64,000 nt of DNA from the NCBI RefSeq assembly GCF_000350225.1, contig NW_005179020.1, forward strand, positions 30,896-94,895. Reading direction: 5' to 3'. Of the stretch, positions 55,021 to 64,000 are shown piece after piece; the first letter of the stretch is position 1; each line of letters opens with the position of its first letter. The notes under the pieces were generated by a model. It made no database searches and was not told the origin of the DNA. It was given only the letters and a program-made list of their open reading frames with translations. A program made the position numbers and the translations under genes. This stretch comes from Chondrus crispus (Eukaryota; Rhodophyta; Florideophyceae; Gigartinales; Gigartinaceae).

Positions 55021-55690
55021 CGATAGTGATTGAGTAGAGTACCCATAAAGCACAGTACCCATAAAGAGAAGTTCTGAGAAGCGACACCACCTTCTCTCTC
55101 CCGCATACATATTAGGCCGTTATGTCGGAAGAAATCTGCATACGTCTGAACCATCTGATCTTCGTTAAGACAGATAACGCTGTAGAGCATACGCTTTCCT
55201 TTGAAGACAAACACAGGCGGGCCGAGGGCCCCTACAGCACTAAAAACAGAATGAAAAACGACCCCATTGGGGCCTAAAAAGTGCCTTATGTTGGCATCGC
55301 ATGATCCTGAATGTTTAAGGGACGCTCGAGCATATATACCTACTATTGTTCCTTCCCGGTGTTGCCCTGGTCTCATCACAGTTTCAAATCTTCGACCCGT
55401 CAATGTTGCTTTCGTAAATTATTTTGTCGATCGTTTCCAAGTGCGTTGTTAAAACGTTGCCGTTAACAGTATTGAAACGTACTGCTTCCCGTTTAAAACG
55501 TTTAGAGAATTTAAAGCGATGGTTCGAGAAAAATTGAGAACGTACGGCGAACCGGGAGAGCCCTTCTTGAACTGCAGTAGAGGACGGCCGCCTGGCATCC
55601 TCCTCGAAACAATGATTTCGATGCCCTGCTTCAGTTGGAGGCCACGGCGGGGAATACCTCTGTCTGAATAAAGTAGTAACAAGGCAATGA
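55021..55690 (-). pseudogene. DDE_1 transposase, N-terminal half (C half at 34250-34834)
   Basis: Minus strand. DNA-binding part near 55682-55450: GRPLLQFKKGSPGSPYVLNF, the region before the catalytic core. The core is at 55403-55021: VVFHSVFSAVGALGPPVFVFKGKR (equivalent of the 'V-x-F-x-x-x-A-x-G-x-x-x-P-P-x-x-I-F-K-G-K-R' block), then the YADFF and Q-N-F region. It stops at the Copia-B junction, and the next conserved block, D-H-S-H, is at 34808. A host transposon gene therefore predates the Copia-B insertion. Several stops are present. Confidence 0.75.
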
Positions 55691-56008
55691 AAAGATCTTC
55701 CTCTTTTGGCGATAAGAGTTGATTAACAATTGTAAAGCAGTATCGTTTCTGAAGTTGGACATATCAATTTTATTGCAGATTTGCTTTTCCGTCTCACAAA
55801 TTCAGGTAGCGTCCTGTCTAGACAGGACGGCTATCCAGCTGGATATCGAATCTCTTCAATGTACAGTCAGTATTGAGTTTATGAATTACAGAGTTGTGAG
55901 AGTGGTCTGCAACGTACCCTTCCTGAAGAGGTATGGGATGACAATAAGATTCGTAACGCGCTTAATGCACTCTATTTGCATGATGATGCATTGATAGAGA
56001 TTGAGCAC
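55691..56008. other. Unassigned flank with palindromes
   Basis: No gene. It holds a perfect 20-bp palindrome at 55810-55829 and a 12-bp palindrome ATCCAGCTGGAT nearby (about 55833-55844). Ends where similarity to Gypsy-1 begins. Confidence 0.4.
55810..55829. repeat. Perfect 20-bp palindrome
   Basis: CGTCCTGTCTAGACAGGACG reads the same on both strands without a loop. It lies about 180 bp from the 5' breakpoint of Gypsy-1 copy 2. Confidence 0.9.
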
Positions 56009-59000
56009 ACGTGCACGAATGGTGTCGTTCAGGTTGAGCCTGACAGGCCATTTCGTTTACTCGTTGCAAATTTTAGGACGTACCCTGTCAGGGTGCAAAA
56101 AGGCCAAGTGGTGGCAGAATTATTACCGCACCCGAGGGCCGCGCTCGAGAGCAAAACCACCATTGGTGAAGTTCTCGGAATTCAAGAAAGGAAGAAGGAA
56201 AATTTTCCTAATTCCACCAAGACGCCTAAGGGCGAGACAAGATGCGAACCGTCGGATCAAGCGCGCGAGGACCAGCCAGAAGAACGGTCGAGTGGGCTCT
56301 CTGCGACGGCATCGTCGAAGCCGGAGCAGCGGATTGAGCCCCCACCGCCGGACGTGGAGGACCTCGACCTGAGCCACGTGCCGGAACGGCTGCGCGAGCG
56401 GTTCCGTCGGACGTTGAAGAAGTATTCAAGGATGTGGGATGGGACGCTTGGTAAAATTAATACCACAGTCCCTCGGATCGAGTTGATCCCCGAGACTCGT
56501 CCCATCGCACAAGCCCAGTATCGGGCCGGGCCTAAAGCCCGCGAAGTAGAAGATGCAGAAGTACAGAAGATTTTAGAGGCAGGAGTGATAGAACCAGCGC
56601 AGTCAGAATTGGTGTCGCCCATGTTGCTGGTGCCCAAGCCGGACGGGTCAATGCCTTTTTGCGTAGACTAACGTAGGCTGAACACAGTGACGGTGAAGGA
56701 CACGTACCCTTTGCCGCGCATAGACGAATGCCTGGACTCGCTTGGTGACACCAAGGTTTTCTCCGCGTTGGACGCGATCTCGGGATATTCGCAGATGCCT
56801 ATCCCTGAGTGCGACCGCGACAAGACCGCATTTTCGTGTCACTCAGGTCTGTATCGCTTCTCAAGAATGTCCTTCGGGCTAACCAACGCGCCAGCGACGT
56901 TCCAGAGAGCAATGGACATCCTGCTCTCTCCGTTCCGTTGGAAATGCTGTTTGGTGTATCTGGATGACATACTAATTTTTAGCAAGTTGTGGGAGGAGCA
57001 CATCGTGCACGTGGATGAAATACTTTCCGTATCAGAAAAGGCAGGTGTGAAGCTCAAGCTTCGCAAGTGCGAATTTTTCGTCGAAAAGATCAAGTACCTG
57101 GGCCACGTCGTCCGCCCAGGTACGCTAGAAGTAGATGTCACACGAACCGCCGCGTTGGAACAAGTGCGGCACCCGCGAACACAAACACAGCTTAGAAGCT
57201 TCCTGGGACTTTCCAATGTCTACAGCAGGTTAGTTCCGCATTATGCGAAAATTGCGCAGCCTCTAAACCAACTACTGAAGAAAGGACAACCGGTCCAGTT
57301 GGAAGGATTCGACGAACCGTGCAAGAAAGCTTTTCATAAGCTCAAGGACGCCATCTTGGCACCGCCGGTGTTGGCGCTGCCGAAGAAGGACCTACCCTAC
57401 TCGGTAGATACCGATGCAAGCGACTATCAAATAGGCGCTGCACTATTTCAAACGCACCCGGATGCGCAACGCAAACCCATCGGGTTCTTTTCAAGAACGT
57501 TAGCCGCAGCCGAGAGAAACTATTCTGTATCAGGAAAAGAATGTCTAGCGGTAATTTGGGTCGTACAGACTTTACGACCATATCTATATGGCGAGCACTT
57601 CATTGTGCATACCGACCATGCCTCATTGAGGTGGTTGATGAACGTAACCGACCCCAGCCGGAGATTAATGCGATGGAGGCTACGCCTCTCGGAATTCGAT
57701 TTTGAAAGCAAGGACAAAAAGGAAAAGGCTAACAGCCAGGCGGACGCATTGTCAAGGTTACGGACCGCACGAGAAACCGTCGACGAAATCGACGACGAAA
57801 TCCCATGCTTTATGGCCGAACCGGCCGAGAGTACAGTGGAGGGCGAGGACAGTTTTGACGCGTTAGACGACATCCTCGCTCTTGAGGGGGGGACCGCCGC
57901 TGATCGCCTCCATCACTACCAAGCTGTCATTCCGGAGGAGCTCATTCGCGAGCAAGCCGTCGACCCCTTCTGCAACCGTATCAAGGAAGAAATGGACGCC
58001 GGAAAGGTGAGAACGTTTAGCATGGAGGCCGAGGAATTCGAAGAAACTCTATGCCGTACCGCGGCAGAGTTTGTACAAGTGGTAATACCACAATCGTTAA
58101 GGGACCGCGTCCTACGGTTAAGCCATTACGCAAAATTGGCAGGCCACCCGGGAGGCAGGAAACTTTACAAGACATTGAGAAGATATTTTTACTGGCCTAC
58201 GATGGCCCTAGACTGCTACGCAGTCGCGAAGAATTGCGCCGCATGTGCGAGGGAAAGGGTGAAGTTAAGAAAAAACACGAAGGAAATGAAGCTGTTCACG
58301 CCCAAAGCGCCGCTGGAATTTGTCGCCATCGACATCCTTGGCGAGCTAATTACAACTAAACGAGGAAATCGGTATATTCTCGTGATCAGCGATCGATACT
58401 CGAAATTGGTACGAACCGTACCGTTGAAGAAGATATCAGCTGCGCACATCGCACAAGCCTTCGTTCACCATTGGGTATTCGTGTACGGACCGCCGGTCAA
58501 GCTGCTGTCCGACAATGGAACACAGTTCACGACCCGGTTCTTTCACAATGTCTGCCGAATTCTCGGCATACGCAATGTGTTCACGACTACGTACCACCCG
58601 CAAGCCAACGGCCAAGTTGAGAGGTTTAACCGCACGCTGACTTCCGCGTTGCAAAAATATGTTGGAGAGCATCCCAAGGACTGGGACTTATTTAGCGACG
58701 CTGTGACGTTCGCATACAACACGCAGGTTCATCGAACTACGAACATTGCGCCCTTCGAGCTGGCGTTAGCTCGGGCGCCGAGAAGCATTGCGTTACAGGC
58801 GCAGCCAACTTTGGAGAGCTTCAGCTCGTCACGAGCATACTACCTGAAATGGCAGTCGTGGTTGGAGAGCCTAATGCGAAGCGCCGATAGGAGTTTGCGA
58901 AAGGAACAAGCCCGGTACAAGCGAAATTTCGACGCACGCCTTCGCAAACCGCAATATGAGATCCCACCGGGGTCCTACGTGTTCCTTCGGAAGGAGCAGG

Positions 59001-59968
59001 GCACGGCTAGCCAACCGAAACACAAGCTGGCACCAGTCGCCACAGGACCTTATCAGGTCAGAAGATCGCATCAACATACGGTAGTCATTGCCATTAGCGA
59101 TCAGGAGGAACGCGTATCGCGAGATAGGGTGGAGTTAGCCCCAAGCCCGATGGACTATGCGCCGATAACTGGCCTACGTCAAGCGCCACAGTTCCTGGGA
59201 GAGCCGAAGTTAAACGAAGAAGGAGAGGTAATGGAGGACGAGGAACGTCGTCACACCCGTGCGCTTACGACGGGGGACCAGGATAATTTAGTTGGTCAAA
59301 CGTCGACAGCGGAGACACCTCCAGACCTACGCGAGCTCGGAAAGGCCAGAGAAGAGGATGAGTTGGAAGATCTTCAGAAGGGGGAAGGAACCCGTTTAGA
59401 GAAAGGAGAGGAAACGGAAAACACGGAATACGTAATCGACCGGGTCGTCGACCACGATTATCAAAATGGTAATTTGATTCTCAAGGTGGAATGGTACGGT
59501 TATACGCTCGAGGACGCGACGTGGGAGCCCATTGAGCAATTACCACGCAGTGCGGCCGTCACGTATTTTCGAAGGAAGAAGTTACCCTTGCCGCCGCAGG
59601 TCGCGCACGCGCAAGCGGGATGGGCATCGTCAATAGAATTAGCAGGTTACGGAACACGGAAGAGTCAGAAATTCGAAACGAAGGGGTCCGTAAGCAAGGA
59701 AAGTCGGAGCGAGAGGAGTAAGGCAGTTTTCCGTCGGGAACGCCTTTGCAAAAAGGGACTGACGAGCGGGTTACCCTCGAGTCGAGGGAGAAGGAGGGGA
59801 AAAGATGCAGTTGATGTAGAGGCGCATGCGAGGGAGGCCGATCGAGAGAAAGTGAATGATGCGGGACGCGATAAGACCGCGAGTGAAATGTTGGAATTGT
59901 ATTGGGGATGGTCCCCATCAGGAGGCTCTCGAGTTGGAAGTGATGCGGTGAACAGCGTCGCGGAGTGA
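56009..59968 (+). pseudogene. Gypsy-1 copy 2 pol: RT, RNase H, integrase, chromodomain
   Basis: One phase throughout, broken only by TAA at 56669-56671 (CVD-stop-RRLN, where copy 1 has a sense codon). RT keeps the catalytic Y-L-D-D at 56957-56968. RNase H starts YSVDTDASDYQIGAALFQ. Integrase has HHCC, then D (AIDILGELITT), D (LLSDNGTQFTT), E (HPQANGQVERFNRT) and GPY (VATGPYQVRR). The chromodomain near 59427-59580 is intact (YVIDRVVDHDYQNGN, KVEWYGYTLEDATWEPIEQL). A basic tail of about 130 residues follows to TGA 59966-59968. This is the best-preserved pol in the window; protease and gag are missing. Confidence 0.9.
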
Positions 59969-60694
59969 GAGAGTAAGGACAGTCGCCGGAAACGAGACCC
60001 CTCGGAGTGAGGAGAAGGGAAACGAAATGACTCAAGCGATTTTGCCTGGGACCCCCGCCCATGAATGAAATGGCCTGCGCGGCCATGCCGTGGAAGGGAA
60101 AGTTTACTCTAGTCTCAGGCTGAGGTACTTTACCTCCTTGGATACGATCACACGCGGCCGCCGCGCGCACGTAACGTGACGCCTAGATCGATGATCCGCC
60201 CTCATGGGGCGTGATTTAATCAAAAAAATTGGGGCTCTCCGCTGGTAAGCTGTCAAATGATCAGCACGAGTCGCAGACTGAACTCCGGCCATACGTCGGA
60301 AAATTAACTGCAATTAAGGAAAAAGCCCGCACTTGTACGAAACGTTGTTGGTAATCCCCATCGCCGACCGCACAAATGCTCGGGGTTTGGCACCGGCGAA
60401 GTTGCGATCGATCGCACATGAGAGCACTTGCCAAGTTCGTTCGCAACGCCTAAACCCCGCTCGACGAGCGAGAACATGGGGTCCACACGGACCCCTGCTG
60501 CGCTGAACCCGCCGAGACCGCGTGCAACTAAGCTATCGCGTGTACATATAGGGGACAGACGCCCTCTATCTGCTAAGACCGAAGACCACGCGAAAGACAC
60601 AGGTCGACGGCAACATTGTGTGACAAGCCCGTTTTGTAACACTTACTCTTCCAATACCGACGTCCTCATCTAGGAAAACTGTTGTTGAACAGGA
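59969..60694. other. Gypsy-1 copy 2 region after pol
   Basis: Matches 40330-40600 in reverse complement (for example GCCATGCCGTGGAAGGGAAA against TTCCATTTCATGGCATGGCA, and the AATCAAAAAAATTGGGG segment). A minus-strand frame at 59559-60170 overlaps the chromodomain tail and is probably not coding. Confidence 0.5.
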
Positions 60695-61852
60695 TCAGCA
60701 GGGACAGACACTGTCACGCACATGACGTTCCTGCGCTAAGAGCGATCTACTTACCCGATTACTATCGTAACCGACCGCCCCCCTCATGTCTTTCTTCTGT
60801 TTTTGTTTTTGTTTCTGTTTTTGTTTTTGCCTCTTTGTTTTGTTTTTGTGACGTAGAGAACAAGAAACCCGCACCGCGGAAAACGGGGAACAAGCGTACC
60901 GGGTCCCGTGTGAGCAAATGGGACGCCCAAGATCGAGGAGGCCCGGTGAATCGTCGATTGTAATTAATTTATTACACTGTGTGTCACGTCGAGAAGGATA
61001 GCGGGCCTTTTTCGTAAGTTGTACAAGAACGTCAACTCGTGAGACTTCGAATGTCTGCCTCAGAGAGAGTACCGCGCGAGTATTCGGAGAATAATCTGAC
61101 CGACAAAGGACACCACAACGCCCGAAGTTATGCCCTAGACGAGGATCCGTCATCACGATGTTGCCGGAGCCGACGGCTTCTCTGTTTGTACCGACGGTTG
61201 TTTCTAACAGCCGCAAGGGCAGGACGCTTACAAAAAGGGGCGAATTTGGAGAGTTGGTCCCCTGAAACGAGGTCATGACGGACGGAGGGCTATGAAGCTA
61301 AAATTTCTATGTATTGGATTGAGGGAGGTCGTACCAAAAAAAATAAGGTCCATGTGAATTGTATTGCGCGTGGAGGGTGAGAGTTCACCAGCACGAAGGA
61401 GAACGACGTAGTTGCTTCCGGCGACCTTCAGAGGACGCTTACTAATTCTACAGTACTTGCAGGGAAGGGCAGAACGCATTGGAAGGGATGTTCCGTCTTA
61501 ATATCATGCGAGAACGCCAACCCGACGCTGACGATGCAGATGTCTCCCGGCACTCGACAGGGACATGATTTTTTTTGTGGACGTCGTAGGGGAAGTTGGG
61601 GAGAAATTCGAGCACCCAGCTCATTTCCTTACCATCGGGAAAACGACCCCGCCCCTCGACGAGAGCCATGTGGGACATACAGAAGAGGTCCAGCCAGTCC
61701 ACCGCATTGTCTTGTGGTTCACCGTCGGTGATGAGTAAGAGCCGACATGGGCGAACTACAGTGCGCTGAGAGCAGGAATGAGGAGAGACAACATGCGTCC
61801 GTGTCGGGGAGAGGTAAAGGACACTTCCAATCGAGCCCGGGCGGAGAAACAC
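60695..61852 (-). pseudogene. Copy 2 antisense block, distal coding-like remnants
   Basis: Two minus-strand frames, 61852-61448 (segments RPCRLLLITDGEPQDNAVDW and GRFPDGKEMSWVLEFLPNF) and 61276-60695 (LSLRQTFEVSRVDVLVQL; ending in a Lys/Gln-rich run encoded by a (TTTTTG)n tract at 60795-60848). They lie on the same strand as the antisense protein. They look protein-like but I recognise no family, and the counterpart in copy 1 (39100-39830) is badly decayed. Confidence 0.35.
60795..60848. repeat. T-rich microsatellite, (TTTTTG)n-like
   Basis: Imperfect repeats of five T plus G, with C interruptions. A-rich runs occupy comparable positions in copy 1 (39818-39900, 41305-41365). Confidence 0.85.
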
Positions 61853-62101
61853 ATCCCCTCAGAACTAAGGCAAGGAAGAAAAGGAGGTTGAAATTTTCCT
61901 CAACTCTAGGGCCCCACGCCAGAAAAATAACGAAGAGAATGCTTATTTCGCCTGAATTTCGGCAACGGGATCAGGACAAATTAGGACACTTGTCCACGTG
62001 TTAATTTCGTGCGAGATACTTCAACCCGGTGGAGCTTGACGCGCGACGACGTCCCCAAGCCGAGGATCGGCACCGTTTCCGATCGTTGTTACGCAAGATG
62101 A

Positions 62102-62998
62102 TCAAATTGCGAAATCTAAGGAAAGGGGATCTAGGTCCCAACGTAATGTACGCGTCGGCAAATTTGGACAGCAAGAGAATTGACGGCCGTCGGCACGCTG
62201 ATAGAATGGAAGTCTGAGGAGCTCTCGCGCACGACTCATCAAACCATCTACACAAGGAGGACAATACCTCGACGATAATGAAATGGTACGTCGAAACGGG
62301 CGTCTACAGTGACGTCGTAGCGAGGGTCGAAGGACAACGTCGCAAGTATTGCGTGGACCGTATTTTATTTCCCCCATGGACAGTGCAAGGGGACCATCAC
62401 ACGGAAAGGAAAGGAGTCTGCAAGACACCAAAAAGCGAGGCATGTACCTCGTCATTCGTACCGGACGCATCGCCAAGAAGGGAATTGAACCTCGATCACG
62501 CACCAGAACCCTCAACGCTATATTTTTTTGAAGGGTAAGGCGCAGACCTAGAGTGACAAAATTCGAGGAGGACGGGATAGGATGTAAGCGACCAAGCGCC
62601 GGTCCAACGATACATGAGAAGACAAATCCCCTATCAAGGAATCGAGCGAGCCCTTCGATAAAGGCGTCCCCGAGACGGACCAGATATGGCCTAACTCGAG
62701 CAGAGTGGTGATGTATCGGAGCTGTCGAGGAGGATCGAGGGGGCGTAAAACTTGCTAGAAAAGAGGAGGGAAGGAAAAGAGAGAATGACAACTGAACACC
62801 TATCCGCTCGGACAAGCGGGGCGAAAGGGGAGAGAAGGTGACCGACGACGGGGCACCCGTGATGAGCCGTGGGTTGCTGAAGCCGCAATGAAGAAGCAGG
62901 GGTAGGAGGTTCAACGTCGTAGGGGTGTAACCGAACAGGTCAAAGTCTCGAAACCACGTCAGAAAGAGATCAATTAATCGGGTCTCACTACAGATCAA
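62102..62998 (-). CDS. Hypothetical second antisense frame of Gypsy-1 copy 2, 298 codons
   Basis: A long uninterrupted minus-strand frame, rich in Leu, Ser, Pro and Arg, with segments LFLTWFRDFDLFGYTPTTLN and PYLVRLGDAFIEGLARFLDR. Local resemblance to translated pieces of copy 1 at 38220-38560 in the same relative orientation suggests a once-coding region. No domain recognised. The pyrimidine-rich composition can keep frames open by chance, so confidence is limited. Confidence 0.35.
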   Translation of the reverse strand: MICSETRLIDLFLTWFRDFDLFGYTPTTLNLLPLLLHCGFSNPRLITGAPSSVTFSPLSPRLSERIGVQLSFSLFLPSSFLASFTPPRSSSTAPIHHHSARVRPYLVRLGDAFIEGLARFLDRGFVFSCIVGPALGRLHPIPSSSNFVTLGLRLTLQKNIALRVLVRDRGSIPFLAMRPVRMTRYMPRFLVSCRLLSFPCDGPLALSMGEIKYGPRNTCDVVLRPSLRRHCRRPFRRTISLSSRYCPPCVDGLMSRARELLRLPFYQRADGRQFSCCPNLPTRTLRWDLDPLSLDFAI

Positions 62999-63546
62999 TA
63001 AACAGGGTCTTCATGAAGGTCAACCAAGCCTTCCCGCCCTTGAATACAGTGGAGGAAGGAAAAAGAAAAAATACACAACGGGTGTACAAGGAGAAGAGGA
63101 GTAAAATGGGATACGCACGCTGTGATAGGAGGATGGCAAGTGTACAAATTGAAGAGGAGAAGAGGGAGGCGTACATGGAGAATGGGAGAAGGAGAATGTG
63201 CGAGAAAGAGGAGGGAAATTTGACGAGGAAAAAGAGAAGGAAATGGCAGAATGGGGATGCGACCGCAGAGGCGGGGCGCATACAAAAAAAGAGCAGGAAA
63301 TTAAAAGTCTGAGGAAACGGGCGGAGTCGGAGACTCCAAAGAGGACATAGTTTCCTCGACGAGGAGTTCAGCCGGACAATGGATCAGCCCGACATTCGAG
63401 GAAGAGTGTACCTGCATGTACCGTTCCGCGTTTCGCTAACGAACGGTACGCGGGAAGAAAAGAGGAGGAAAGTGAAGGTAACGGGGGATATGCAGGTGAT
63501 TCATTTTATTATCCAAAAGCTACCGGATGACGTCGATATCCAGACG

Positions 63547-63955
63547 TCACCCCAAACGGGTAATAATCCGAGAACGGATCATGGGGGAAGCCGCTCTGAG
63601 CGGCCGGTCAGTGGGGCGGCACAACCAAGGATTTTTCCTTCGGGAGTGAGGTAACGAGTCGAACAAGGACTCGCAGATCATCGAGGGAAGCCCCTTGGAG
63701 AGCTTCACCTTTGATGCCATGAGCGCGGAGCAATGTGCAGTAGATGCCAATGACGCCGTCGCTCTTTTTGGGAATTGATGAGGACGGTGGGGAGGACAAC
63801 ACTTTCCTAACCGACAGAGTTTCGGTATGCCCTGCCGAGGTGATATCGGCAGCAGGAGGAGGAGCAGCAGGGGCTGCAAGGAGAGGGGAATCTGGAGCAG
63901 ACGGTCGGGGACAAACGTCGTCTGCACGGGGATCTATGGCTCGTTTGGGAGCCAC
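63547..63955 (-). pseudogene. Gypsy-1 copy 2 antisense protein, C-terminal part
   Basis: Minus-strand frame 63955-63608 reads a Pro/Ala-rich linker, then ITSAGHTETLSVRKVLSSPP, then YCTLLRAHGIKGEALQGASL and DDLRVLVRLVTSLPKEKS, matching 37520-37941 of copy 1. The rest of the protein lies beyond the window. Within the aligned part, changes are mostly conservative (REV/RKV, GVEGEAL/GIKGEAL, IDDL/LDDL), as expected of selected coding sequence. Confidence 0.7.
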
Positions 63956-64000
63956 GTCAGGGGTTGGAACTTGGTTGCCGAATTAGCGACTGAAGCGCGC

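Larger units (their letters stand above)
56009..64000 (+). mobile_element. Gypsy-1 copy 2, 5'-truncated, runs off the window
   Basis: Plus-strand copy of the Gypsy-1 internal region, so inverted relative to 35072-50079. Similarity starts abruptly at about 56009, within the protease-RT linker (counterpart near 45055 in copy 1), with no LTR or gag. It keeps pol, chromodomain and the antisense block as far as the window end. The lack of a 5' LTR implies a deletion or rearrangement breakpoint rather than simple insertion. Confidence 0.88.

Noticed and set aside
59559-60170. Minus-strand frame of 203 codons over the end of copy 2 pol
   Set aside because: It overlaps the well-supported chromodomain and basic tail on the plus strand and has no motif of its own.
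1-64000. CRISPR arrays, rRNA or tRNA genes, bacterial operons
   Set aside because: No regularly spaced direct repeats, no rRNA-like or complete tRNA cloverleaf sequence and no prokaryotic gene organisation were seen; the tRNA-like word in LTR-B lacks the rest of a tRNA.

Overview
This window is a eukaryotic, repeat-dominated nuclear segment. I see no operons, rRNA, tRNA genes or CRISPR arrays. Almost everything recognisable is a retroelement or a cut-and-paste transposase, mostly broken and often inserted one inside another. The set of families (chromodomain Ty3/gypsy, Ty1/copia, Tc1/mariner, Tigger/pogo-type DDE transposases) occurs in many lineages. A repeat-rich alga such as a red seaweed would fit, but the sequence does not settle the host. 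The only stretch that looks like ordinary host coding sequence is a GC3-rich terminal exon on the minus strand at 7394-7699.

Layout. 1-687: unassigned, rich in GTAC/TACTGTA motifs. 747-5913: decayed Copia-A (+) with a 361-bp LTR, gag, protease, integrase, RT and RNase H. 7394-12727: minus-strand coding remnants cut by solo LTRs. One is a Gypsy-1-family solo LTR (7700-9736, 5-bp TSD TACAG) that itself carries a second LTR of the same family (8456-9469, TSD TCGAC); another is LTR-B (9858-10571). 12963-19882: Gypsy-2 (-), with 645-bp LTRs that differ at about two positions; its left LTR carries a solo LTR-B (12975-13623, TSD ACCAC). 20590-22480: Tigger/pogo-like transposase remnants (+). 22881-25115: Copia-A relative (-). 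25347-29533: a 4.2-kb structure with about 565-bp inverted ends, each holding a Copia-A-family LTR. 30324-31330: Tc1/mariner pseudogene. 31700-33450: pogo-like transposase pseudogene (-).

The right half is a three-level nest. A DDE transposase gene (-), now split between 34250-34834 and 55021-55690, was hit by Copia-B (34840-55015, TSD AGATG, 425-bp LTRs). The 3' LTR of Copia-B was then hit by Gypsy-1 (35072-50079, 15,008 bp, LTRs of about 1.04 kb, TSD GCTAG). The other Copia-B LTR (54591-55015) preserves the empty site. Gypsy-1 is a chromodomain element (gag, protease, RT, RNase H, integrase, chromodomain, all minus strand). Between pol and its 3' LTR it carries a block of more than 5 kb with open reading frames on the opposite strand, chiefly an unrecognised protein at 36215-37941.

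A second Gypsy-1 copy lies in inverted orientation at 56009-64000, truncated at its 5' end and running off the window. It has one in-frame stop in pol and again carries the antisense block, whose C-terminal protein segment (63608-63955) matches the first copy. This antisense gene block is the best candidate for something undescribed. No element here looks autonomous: each shows stops, frameshifts or lost catalytic residues.
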